This document shows, one piece after another, positions 17,446 to 25,790 of a stretch of DNA of 39,073 bases. Source of the DNA: an uncultured Prevotella sp. (GTDB taxonomy: Bacteria > Bacteroidota > Bacteroidia > Bacteroidales > Bacteroidaceae); NCBI RefSeq assembly GCF_937863835.1, contig NZ_CALMHT010000002.1:1-39073 (forward strand), in the 5' to 3' direction. The notes beneath the pieces are model-generated. The model was given only the letters and a program-made list of their open reading frames with translations, did not search any database and had not been told where the DNA came from. A program made the translations under genes and the position numbers. Each line of letters opens with the position of its first letter. The stretch's first letter is position 1.

Positions 17446-18747
17446 TTATTCTTTCATCAGGTAGGCTTTGAATGATGCAAAGTCTTTTGTCATGGTAATA
17501 CTTTTCTTCGTACCTTTCATAAACTCTGCAAGTCGTGCGGGAATTTTTACTTCTGCGCCGATGATTGGTTCTACGGTATCTTTGAATTTTGCCGGATGCG
17601 CCGTTTCGCAGAACACACCTGTCTCGCCTGGTTTCAATCCTTCTTTCAGAGCACGATAACCGCATGTTCCGTGTGGATCAAGGATGTATCCGGTCTCCTT
17701 GTGACAGGCAGCCATCGTTTCACGTATCTGGTCATCGTTGTACGTGGCACCACTGATATATGATATTATCTTATCATGGTCGCCTTTGTATAAGTCGTAC
17801 ACACGCGCAAAGTTGCTCGGGTCGCCAACATCCATGGCATTGGCCAGCGTCTGAATACTCGCTTTAGGTTCATACTTGCCTGATTGTAGATATTTGTAGA
17901 AGATATCATTGGCATTATTGGCAGCGATAAACCGTTTAACAGGTAAACCCATCTCGTGACCGAACAGTCCTGCGGTGATATTGCCAAAGTTGCCGCTAGG
18001 TACGCATATTACCAGATTATCAGCCAGTCCCTTTGCTTTCATACGTGCATAAGCGTTGAAGTAATAGAAGGCTTGTGGTAAGAAACGTGCCACATTGATA
18101 GAGTTGGCGGATGTCAACTTCATGTGCTTGTTTAGTTCCTCGTCCATGAAAGCACTCTTCACGAGAGCCTGGCAGTCATCGAATACGCCGTCCACTTCAA
18201 CGGCTGTGATGTTCTGTCCGAGGGTAGTAAACTGACTCTCCTGTATTTTGCTCACCTTACCTTTAGGATAAAGTACATATACATGTATACCTTCTACGCC
18301 AAGGAATCCGTTAGCTACGGCCGAACCGGTATCACCGCTGGTAGCAACGAGAACATTCACGTCCTCTTTGCCTTCCTGATGGATAAAGTATTGTAGCAGA
18401 CGGGCCATGAAGCGTGCACCCACATCCTTGAAGGCGAGAGTAGGACCATGAAACAGTTCCAGACTGTAGATATTGTCTTCTATCTTCTCCACAGGACAAT
18501 CGAATGATAATGTATCATATACAATCTTCTTCAGGGCATCAGCCTCTACATCTTCACCGAAGAACGCATCCGCTACGGTATACGCAATCTCCTGGAAAGA
18601 CATCTTATCAATATTGTCGAAAAATTCTTTTGGCAGTTTTTTGATATTCTCAGGCATATATAATCCTCTGTCACTTGCCAATCCCTTTACAACTGCTTCG
18701 TGGAGCGTCGCCATCGGAGCTTTCTTGTTTGTACTGTAATATTTCAT
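17446..18747 (-). CDS. thrC: Threonine synthase
   Basis: 433-residue PLP enzyme converting O-phospho-L-homoserine to threonine, the last step of the pathway. The N-terminus has the family pattern (MKYYSTN, then LPKEFF). The PLP lysine is K107 in FHGPTLAFKDVGARF, and the glycine-rich phosphate-binding motif ATSGDTGSAVANG follows. It is the last gene of the minus-strand operon: 10 nt separate it from the PGAM-like gene. Length and motifs are normal. Confidence 0.96.
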   Translation of the reverse strand: MKYYSTNKKAPMATLHEAVVKGLASDRGLYMPENIKKLPKEFFDNIDKMSFQEIAYTVADAFFGEDVEADALKKIVYDTLSFDCPVEKIEDNIYSLELFHGPTLAFKDVGARFMARLLQYFIHQEGKEDVNVLVATSGDTGSAVANGFLGVEGIHVYVLYPKGKVSKIQESQFTTLGQNITAVEVDGVFDDCQALVKSAFMDEELNKHMKLTSANSINVARFLPQAFYYFNAYARMKAKGLADNLVICVPSGNFGNITAGLFGHEMGLPVKRFIAANNANDIFYKYLQSGKYEPKASIQTLANAMDVGDPSNFARVYDLYKGDHDKIISYISGATYNDDQIRETMAACHKETGYILDPHGTCGYRALKEGLKPGETGVFCETAHPAKFKDTVEPIIGAEVKIPARLAEFMKGTKKSITMTKDFASFKAYLMKE

Positions 18748-18757
18748 TTTACTGTTA

Positions 18758-20005
18758 CTATTCTATGTTCATAAATGTGTTCATGAATTCTTGCAGGTAG
18801 AGCATACCATAAGCCCCACCTACTGCACTCTCTTCATCGTACACCTGTACGTTGTCGGGCGTGATGCCCGGATAGTAGATAAGGAACGGTACTGGTTCCT
18901 TGACATGTGTACGAATCTCCACAGGTGTAGGATGGTCGGGGAGTACGGCGATACAAACAGGGGAATCCTTCCATGTCTTTACCTCATTATATATAGGTTC
19001 GATGATACGGTGGTCTAGATACTCGATCGTGTTCAGTTTCAGTTGGAGGTCGCCATCGTGCCCCGCCTCATCACTGGCTTCGACGTGAAGAAATACGAAG
19101 TCATCTTTGCGCAGAGCTTCAATGGCTGCCTGTGCCTTTCCTTCATAATTGGTATCTGCCAGTCCTGTAGCCCCTTCTACGATGATATTGCGTAGTCCTG
19201 CATAATGGCCGATTCCGCGTATCAGGTCTACGGCTGATATGACGGCTCCTGTCTTCACTTGCGGATAAGTTTTGCTTATCGGGTCCATACAGGGACGGTA
19301 TCCGCCGCTCCAAGGCCATATCGAATCAGCCATGTCTTCACCGTTTTTAGCCCGTTCCTTGTTAAACGGATGTTCGGTGAGCAGTTCTTGTGATTTCAAT
19401 ATCAAATTGTTGATTAGGTCTGCGGTCTGTGCTGCTGTCATACGTCCTTTATCGGTAGGGTCTATATATCCTTCTTCAGGTTTGACTAGCAGCGGGCGCC
19501 ATTCTTCGTTAGGATGATCATGCGGTGGAGCACAGACAATATGTTTGTTACCACCTTTGATAACTAACAAATGCCTGTATTGGATACCGGTAATAAACTT
19601 AATCTTATCATTTCCCAGATGTTTGTCGAGGTATTTGATAAGCATATCACCCTCCTCGGTCTTCAGATGGCCGCCATGATGATTCTTTATTCTTCCATTC
19701 TCCAGACAGATGATATTGCATCTGATGGCCATATCTTCAGGTGCCATTTCGTAACCGATGCTGGCAGCCTCAAGCGGTCCGCGTCCCTCATATACTTTGT
19801 TCAGGTCATACCCTAATATAGAGGTGTTGGCCACTTCACTACCCGGGATGAAACCGTCAGGAATGGTCATCAACCGTCCTGTTTTCCCCTTACGGGCGAG
19901 CATATCCATATATGGCGTGTCAGCATATTGCAGAAGAGTCTTGCCTCCAAGTCTCTCTACCGGATGGTCTGCCATTCCATCACCCAATATTATTATATGT
20001 TTCAT
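18758..20005 (-). CDS. PGAM-like protein of the threonine operon, probable homoserine kinase
   Basis: 415 residues of the cofactor-independent phosphoglycerate mutase (ApgM, COG3635) type. Metal and nucleophile motifs are visible: ILGDGMAD near the N-terminus, GSEVANTSILGYD with the nucleophile serine, HVEASDEAGHDGD and LPDHPTP. The operon contains thrA and thrC but no GHMP-family thrB, and this gene sits exactly between them (4 nt after thrA, 10 nt before thrC). ApgM-like proteins in such operons have been proposed as the missing homoserine kinase, and that is the preferred reading. A glycolytic phosphoglycerate mutase role cannot be excluded from sequence alone. Confidence 0.82.
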   Translation of the reverse strand: MKHIIILGDGMADHPVERLGGKTLLQYADTPYMDMLARKGKTGRLMTIPDGFIPGSEVANTSILGYDLNKVYEGRGPLEAASIGYEMAPEDMAIRCNIICLENGRIKNHHGGHLKTEEGDMLIKYLDKHLGNDKIKFITGIQYRHLLVIKGGNKHIVCAPPHDHPNEEWRPLLVKPEEGYIDPTDKGRMTAAQTADLINNLILKSQELLTEHPFNKERAKNGEDMADSIWPWSGGYRPCMDPISKTYPQVKTGAVISAVDLIRGIGHYAGLRNIIVEGATGLADTNYEGKAQAAIEALRKDDFVFLHVEASDEAGHDGDLQLKLNTIEYLDHRIIEPIYNEVKTWKDSPVCIAVLPDHPTPVEIRTHVKEPVPFLIYYPGITPDNVQVYDEESAVGGAYGMLYLQEFMNTFMNIE

Positions 20006-20009
20006 TCTT

Positions 20010-22439
20010 TTAGATATTAGCGATACTCATAATGTTTGCAAAGACACCTGCCGCCGTTACACCTGCTCCAGCTCCATAACCCTGTATGAGCATAGGGTAT
20101 TCTTTGTAGCGTTCTGTTGTTAGCATCACGATATTGTTGGAACCTTCCAGTCCATAGAACGGATGATTGCTGTCTACCGCCTGTAGAGATACGCTTGTCT
20201 TGCCCATCTCCATCTTAGCCACAAAACGCCAGCGTTTGCCTTCTGCCTCCAATCTTTTACGACGCTCTTCAAAATCAGCGTCCAACTGTGGTAGATTTTT
20301 CCAGAAGTCATCTATTGTTCCCTTGAAGAAAGAATCGGGTACAAAGAGATTCTTGTCCACATCGTCCTGCTCCACCTTATAACCTGCTTCACGGGTAAGG
20401 ATAACCAGTTTGCGGATTACATCCTTGCCACTGAGGTCGATGCGCGGATCAGGTTCACTGTAACCTTGCTCCTTAGCTCTTTTAACAGTTTCAGAGAAAG
20501 GAACATCAGCTGCTATCTCGTTGAAGATAAAATTGAGTGTACCGCTCAGTACAGCTTCTATTTTCAATATCTTATCACCCGAATTCTTCAGGTCGTTAAT
20601 TGTTCCTATAATAGGCAGCCCGGCACCTACGTTGGTCTCATAGCGAAACTTCACACCACGTGCCAGCGCCGTCTGTTTCAGTTTGATATAACTATCATAG
20701 TCGCTCGAAGCCGCAATCTTGTTGGCTGCCACGACAGATATGTTATGCTCGATAAACGTCTGATACAGTTCGGCAACATCATTGCTCGCTGTACAGTCCA
20801 CGAACACACTGTTGAATATGTTCATACTGATAATCTCGTCGCAAAGTTTTTTACTGTCACTGTCGGCAGAGGCCTTCAACTGTTCACGGTACGTACTGAG
20901 GTCGATGCCGTCACGGTTGAATATCGCCTTCTTGCTGCTTGCTATACCTACCACATTCAGTTTCAGTCTGCTGTTAGCCTTCAGTTTCTCATATTGCGAA
21001 GCTATCTGGTCGATAAGATGTCCACCTACCGTACCCACACCGCAGATGAAGAGGTTGAGCAATTTATATTCAGACAGGAAGAATGAGTCGTGCAGTACGT
21101 TGAGCGACTTGCGGAGATATTTCGAATCTACCACGAAAGATATATTTGTCTCCGAAGCACCCTGCGCGCAGGCAATTACACTGATGCCGCTTCGTCCCAG
21201 AGTGCCGAATAGTTTACCAGCAATACCTGGAGTATGTTTCATATTCTCGCCCACGATAGCGATTGTAGCGAGTCCGCTTTCGGCATTCATCGGGAACATA
21301 GCACCCGTCTTTATCTCTTTTGCAAACTCATTATTCAGCACACGTACAGCCTCTTCGGCATCCGAATCCTTGACACCGATAGAGGTAGAGTTCTCAGAAG
21401 AAGCCTGAGAAACCATAAATACCGAAATGCCATTGTCGGCCAGAGCTGTAAATATACGTCGGTTGACACCGATTACGCCCACCATCGAAAGACCGGTGAC
21501 GGTAATCAGCGTAGTCCCGTTGATACTTGATATACCCTTGATAGCCTTCGAGTCATTTTCTATCTTTTGTTTGATGATAGAACCCTCGCCGTCGGGGTTG
21601 AATGTATTCTTTACGAGTATAGGTATGTTTTTGATACAAACAGGGTAGATGGTAGGTGGGTAGATAACCTTTGCACCAAAGTTACAAAGTTCCATAGCTT
21701 CCACATAACTCAGTTCGTTGATTGTATAAGCAGTGCGGATGACACGTGGGTCAGCAGTCATAAAACCGTCCACATCAGTCCATATCTCCAATTGCTCAGC
21801 ATCAAGCGCTGCGGCTATGATTGAAGCGGTATAGTCACTTCCCCCACGTCCCAGATTCGTGGTCTCGTTTGTATTGTTATCACGACTGATAAAACCTGGA
21901 ACAAGAGAAACCTTCGGCAGTTTCTTGAAGGTATTCCGAACCAGTTGATTGGTCAGTTCACTATTGAGAACATGTTTGCCATGTTTCTTTTCTGTCTTGA
22001 TAAATTCGCGTGAATCAAACCATTGTGCACCTTCTATCAAGGTAGCCACGATGTTGCTGCTCAGACGTTCGCCATAACTTACGATGGCATCTTGTGTTTT
22101 TGCACTGAGGTCGTGGATCAGATACACACCGTGATAGATACTGCTCAGTTCTTCGAGCAGACGGTCTACGGTATTGAAAAGTTGAACACGTTTGTCGTTG
22201 TCAGTTATGATAGTGTCTATCATATCGTGATGACGCTTAACCATCGCTTCGAATTCGCTCTTGTAAGCAGTGTCACCTTTGACAGCCAGTTGGGAGGTGG
22301 AAATCAACTTGTCTGTAATGCCTCCCAATGCACTGACAACAACAATTACCGGTTGAGACTGATTCTCAACAATCTTCTTTAAGCTTAGAATGCTCTCCAC
22401 GGAACCTACGGACGTTCCGCCGAATTTTAATACTTTCAT
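20010..22439 (-). CDS. thrA: Bifunctional aspartokinase / homoserine dehydrogenase
   Basis: 809 residues. The N-terminal aspartate kinase has KFGGTSVG (5-12), the GRGGSDYTA motif (197-205) and TDVDG (221-225). ACT regulatory repeats lie about 300-460, the usual site of threonine or lysine feedback. The C-terminal homoserine dehydrogenase begins with the NAD(P)-binding GVGTVGG (467-473) and continues with NVGAGLPIIGT and SGTLNFIFNE. Together these give the first and third steps from aspartate to homoserine. It is the first gene of the minus-strand threonine operon, with a -7 box at 22519-22526. The leader is about 70 nt, and no Thr/Ile-rich leader peptide was found. Confidence 0.96.
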   Translation of the reverse strand: MKVLKFGGTSVGSVESILSLKKIVENQSQPVIVVVSALGGITDKLISTSQLAVKGDTAYKSEFEAMVKRHHDMIDTIITDNDKRVQLFNTVDRLLEELSSIYHGVYLIHDLSAKTQDAIVSYGERLSSNIVATLIEGAQWFDSREFIKTEKKHGKHVLNSELTNQLVRNTFKKLPKVSLVPGFISRDNNTNETTNLGRGGSDYTASIIAAALDAEQLEIWTDVDGFMTADPRVIRTAYTINELSYVEAMELCNFGAKVIYPPTIYPVCIKNIPILVKNTFNPDGEGSIIKQKIENDSKAIKGISSINGTTLITVTGLSMVGVIGVNRRIFTALADNGISVFMVSQASSENSTSIGVKDSDAEEAVRVLNNEFAKEIKTGAMFPMNAESGLATIAIVGENMKHTPGIAGKLFGTLGRSGISVIACAQGASETNISFVVDSKYLRKSLNVLHDSFFLSEYKLLNLFICGVGTVGGHLIDQIASQYEKLKANSRLKLNVVGIASSKKAIFNRDGIDLSTYREQLKASADSDSKKLCDEIISMNIFNSVFVDCTASNDVAELYQTFIEHNISVVAANKIAASSDYDSYIKLKQTALARGVKFRYETNVGAGLPIIGTINDLKNSGDKILKIEAVLSGTLNFIFNEIAADVPFSETVKRAKEQGYSEPDPRIDLSGKDVIRKLVILTREAGYKVEQDDVDKNLFVPDSFFKGTIDDFWKNLPQLDADFEERRKRLEAEGKRWRFVAKMEMGKTSVSLQAVDSNHPFYGLEGSNNIVMLTTERYKEYPMLIQGYGAGAGVTAAGVFANIMSIANI

Positions 22440-22518
22440 TTTGTTCTAAATATTTATATATTGCCCCCACAACAAACGGGGAAGAATTTACATCTGTTTC
22501 TTTTCTCGAAAATCGAGG

Positions 22519-22526
22519 CAAAGATA
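22519..22526 (-). promoter_or_regulatory. -7 box of the threonine operon
   Basis: The minus strand reads TATCTTTG, 80 bp upstream of the thrA ATG. It lies back-to-back with the plus-strand promoter of the FAD oxidoreductase (22587-22618), so the two units diverge from a 200-bp region. Confidence 0.55.
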
Positions 22527-22586
22527 CTAATAATAATTGAAAGACAGAAAGAATGAAAGATTGAAATATGGAAAAAAGTGGAAATA

Positions 22587-22618
22587 TTGGAAAAATATAA
22601 AATATTATTGTACTTTTG
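22587..22618 (+). promoter_or_regulatory. Promoter of the FAD oxidoreductase
   Basis: TTGG (22587-22590) and TACTTTTG (22611-22618) are 20 bp apart. The in-frame TTG at 22616 is part of the -7 box, so ATG 22640 is the more likely start of the gene. Confidence 0.6.
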
Positions 22619-22639
22619 CAGAAAATATGGAATAGCAAG

Positions 22640-24211
22640 ATGATAAACGAATACCAAATAAGAGTGCTGCCTCAGATAGCAGGCAATGAACAGGCGCTGA
22701 CCGCTTACTTGTCGGACGAGAACGGTTTTGATGCTCGTACAGTGACGAAAGTGCGGATATTGAAACGTAGCATAGATGCCCGTCAACGTACGATTTACGT
22801 CAACCTCAAAGTCAGGGTGTACATCAACGAGGTGCCTGCCGATGATGAATATGTCCATACCGAATATGGTGATGTTTCACAGGGTAGAAGGGTAATCGTT
22901 GTTGGTGAGGGTCCCGGTGGTCTGTTCGCTTCTTTGAGACTTATCGAACATGGACTCAAACCGATTATACTGGAACGAGGAAAGGATGTGCACGAACGTA
23001 AAAAAGATCTGTCGCAGATAACCAAGACACAGAAGGTGGATGCCGAGAGCAATTATTGTTTCGGTGAAGGTGGAGCGGGAGCCTACTCTGACGGTAAACT
23101 GTTTACCAGAAGTAAAAAACGCGGAAGTACGGAGAAAATTCTCAATGTGTTTTGTCAGCATGGGGCGTCTACGGCTATTCTAGCCGACGCACATCCGCAT
23201 ATCGGTACCGATAAGTTGCCCCGGGTGATAGAGAATATGCGTAGCACGGTACTGAAAAGTGGTGGGGAAGTGCATTTTCAGACCAAGATGACCCGGCTGA
23301 TTATCGAGAATGATGAAGTGATCGGTGTAGAGGCCGTCAATCTTGTCACTGGTGCTGAGGAAACTTATCGCGGACCGGTGATACTCGCTACAGGACATTC
23401 TGCACGCGATGTATATCGCTATCTAGCTGATGCCAAAGTGGAAATTGAAGCAAAAGGTCTGGCTGTCGGGGTGCGTCTCGAACATCCTTCCGAACTGATT
23501 GACCAGATACAATATCACAATAAGGCAGGTCGCGGAAAGTATCTGCCGGCTGCTGAATACAACTTTGTCACACAGATAGACGGCCGTGGCGTTTATTCGT
23601 TCTGCATGTGCCCAGGAGGATTCGTAATTCCTGCTGCAACAGGACCACAGCAGATTGTGGTCAACGGCATGAGTCCGAGCAATCGAGGTACGGAATGGTC
23701 GAACAGTGGAATGGTTGTTGAACTGCATCCTGAGGATATCGAGGGGGATGATGTGCTGAGAGTGATGACCTTCCAGGAACAACTTGAACGTAACTGTTGG
23801 CAACAGGGTAATATGCGACAGACGGCACCAGCCCAACGAATGGCGGATTTCGTACGGGGTAAACTCAGTTATGATCTTCCAAAAAGCAGTTATGCACCTG
23901 GACTTGTAAGCAGTCCCCTTCATTTTTGGATGCCGGATATGATAACGAAACGTTTGCAGAAAGGTTTTGAAAAATTCGGTCAAATGAGCAGGGGCTTCCT
24001 GACCAACGAGGCCATGCTGATAGCCACCGAGACACGCACATCATCACCTGTACGTATCCTGCGCGACTACGAAACGCTTCAGCACATACGTGTCAGGGGA
24101 CTGTTTCCTTGTGGTGAAGGAGCCGGATACGCAGGTGGTATTGTTTCGGCAGGTGTCGACGGAGAAAGATGCGCTGATTCGTTAACCGAATATATTAAAA
24201 AATCCGATTAA
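22640..24211 (+). CDS. FAD-dependent oxidoreductase (COG2509-like)
   Basis: 523 residues from ATG 22640; a longer form from TTG 22616 would overlap the -7 box. After an N-terminal region of about 85 residues comes an FAD-binding Rossmann motif VIVVGEGPGGLFASLRL and LERG about 25 residues later. Further family motifs are ESNYCFGEGGAGAYSDGKL, HPHIGTDKLP, LATGHSARD and the C-terminal GEGAGYAGGIVSAGVDG, which contacts FAD. This matches the uncharacterised NAD(FAD)-utilising dehydrogenase family found across bacteria. The substrate is unknown. No membrane segments or signal peptide are seen. It appears monocistronic, divergent from the threonine operon. Confidence 0.88.
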   Translation: MINEYQIRVLPQIAGNEQALTAYLSDENGFDARTVTKVRILKRSIDARQRTIYVNLKVRVYINEVPADDEYVHTEYGDVSQGRRVIVVGEGPGGLFASLRLIEHGLKPIILERGKDVHERKKDLSQITKTQKVDAESNYCFGEGGAGAYSDGKLFTRSKKRGSTEKILNVFCQHGASTAILADAHPHIGTDKLPRVIENMRSTVLKSGGEVHFQTKMTRLIIENDEVIGVEAVNLVTGAEETYRGPVILATGHSARDVYRYLADAKVEIEAKGLAVGVRLEHPSELIDQIQYHNKAGRGKYLPAAEYNFVTQIDGRGVYSFCMCPGGFVIPAATGPQQIVVNGMSPSNRGTEWSNSGMVVELHPEDIEGDDVLRVMTFQEQLERNCWQQGNMRQTAPAQRMADFVRGKLSYDLPKSSYAPGLVSSPLHFWMPDMITKRLQKGFEKFGQMSRGFLTNEAMLIATETRTSSPVRILRDYETLQHIRVRGLFPCGEGAGYAGGIVSAGVDGERCADSLTEYIKKSD

Positions 24212-24301
24212 TTATTCTCTTTTAATGAATTGTAAATTATAAATCATTGCTCTTTTGTATATTTTAACTTAATTATAAGACCATTTTAAAGATTAATTCT
24301 T

Positions 24302-24309
24302 TATATTTG
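24302..24309 (+). promoter_or_regulatory. -7 box of the first histidine kinase
   Basis: TATATTTG, 21 bp before the ATG at 24331. No clear -33 element was seen at the expected distance. Confidence 0.5.
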
Positions 24310-24330
24310 CGACTTTAAGCTCTATGATAG

Positions 24331-25747
24331 ATGAATGTTACTAAAAATATAATTAAGAGTGTATGTTATATTATTATTATTGTTGTTGTATCAGGCATAC
24401 TTGCAATAATTAATAATACGATAACGATGTTCATAGACGGCTATCCGATAAGTCTTTCATCATTATTTTCATTCTCTTACAATATCATATTGATCATCAT
24501 GTCTACCATTTTGATGGTATATTTCTTCATATCAATCTATCATAAGACAAAGAATGAAGAACAGTTGGCTGATTTTCATAAAAAATTCAAATATCTTACC
24601 AGTACCAATGCTATCTACATCATGCAATATGATGTGGATACACAGACTTTTATAAGATGGACACCTGAGGCAGATAAAATTATGCGTACGTTCAGTGTAA
24701 CTGATTATTTTACGCTCGTATACAAAGAAGATATTGATATAGCGAAATCTCTTGTCAGTCACATGAACAATCGTACAAAAAAAATATATTCGTGTGAATA
24801 CAGATATTTCATTCCCGACAAAAAACATTTCTTTTGGCAGTATAATGATATTTTTCCCTACGAATACGGTGACGATGGAAGAGTCGTCAGTTATTTGGGT
24901 ATGTGCCGGACGAACGACAAATGGCATAAAGCCATGGAAGAAATGAAACAATTGCGTGATAAGGCTGAATCGGCAAATATCATGAAGTCAGCCTTCCTCG
25001 CCAATATGAGTCATGAGATACGTACGCCGCTTAATGCTATTATCGGCTTTTCAGGTTTGCTTGCTGAAACCGATAATCCGAAAGAGAAAAAAGAATTTAA
25101 TGAAATTATCAATCAGAACAACACCATATTGTTGCAACTGATTAATGACATCCTTGATTTGTCCAGAATAGAATCAGGCAGTGTGGATTTAAAAAACGAA
25201 CCGTTCAGTCTGCTGACACTCATCACGGATATGGATAAAGCATCTAAGTCGGCTTATCTACCGAAAAAAGGAGTGAAGATAATCTTCGAAAAGTCCATTG
25301 ATGAGACTATCGTCGGTGACAAGAACAGAATATCACAGATACTAAATAATTATATCACCAACGCATGTAAGTTTACTGATAAGGGTTCCATCCGTATCAG
25401 TTATGAAAGGAAGGATAATGGTATCTGTTTTTCAGTTACCGATACAGGTATCGGTATATCGCAGAATGACATGGACAGGATATTTATCCGGTTCGATCTG
25501 TTTTTCTGTTACCGATACAGGTATTGGTATATCGCAGAATGACATGGACAGGATATTTATCCGGTTCGAAAAACTGAACAGTTTTGTTCAAGGTACCGGT
25601 TTGGGCTTGGCTATCTGTCTGTCTTTGGCTGAGGCAATGAATGGTAAGGTAGATGTCGAGTCGAAAGAAGGTGAAGGTTCTACTTTCCGGTTATGGATAC
25701 CAGTAAAGACGGAATTTTCAGAAAAATCAAAGATTATTAAAAAATAA
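24331..25747 (+). pseudogene. PAS histidine kinase broken by a 73-bp tandem duplication
   Basis: The reading frame begins at ATG 24331 with two membrane helices (about 8-28 and 43-66), one PAS-like domain (about 80-200), HisKA with H228 in SHEIRTPLN, and the start of HATPase_c (NNYITNACKF, DTGIGIS). The segment 25423-25495 is then repeated at 25496-25568. Because 73 is not a multiple of three, the frame shifts and ends at 25542. The missing end, including GTGLGLAI and the family's final Trp-Ile-Pro, is intact in another frame up to 25747. Without the G2 box the truncated protein should lack kinase activity. The two copies differ at two bases, both synonymous. It has a paralogue directly downstream. 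A mis-assembly of strain variants is an alternative to a real lesion. Confidence 0.85.
25423..25568 (+). repeat. 73-bp tandem duplication inside a kinase gene
   Basis: Copy 1 is 25423-25495 and copy 2 is 25496-25568, directly abutting. They match at 71 of 73 positions. The differences are A/T in a Ser codon and C/T in an Ile codon, both silent in the kinase frame. The repeat encodes the G1 box region (FSVTDTGIGISQND) of HATPase_c. Confidence 0.95.
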
Positions 25748-25751
25748 TATA

Positions 25752-25759
25752 TATATTTG
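25752..25759 (+). promoter_or_regulatory. -7 box of the second histidine kinase
   Basis: TATATTTG, 31 bp before ATG 25791 and just after the end of the broken paralogue, the same box sequence as upstream of that gene. Confidence 0.5.
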
Positions 25760-25790
25760 CTACCGATAATACTAATGTAACCAGACGAGT

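Noticed and set aside
22464..22481. Threonine attenuator before thrA
   Set aside because: A short CCCC/GGGG hairpin exists in the leader, but no T tract follows it on the minus strand and no Thr/Ile-rich leader peptide is present.
25423..25568. Programmed frameshift in the first histidine kinase
   Set aside because: The frame change is fully explained by a 73-bp duplication. No slippery sequence is needed, and both copies of the G1 box would be translated if the frame were restored.
25496..25568. Second repeat copy donated by the downstream paralogous kinase
   Set aside because: The corresponding region of the paralogue (about 27179-27250) differs at many positions, while the two repeat copies differ at only two.
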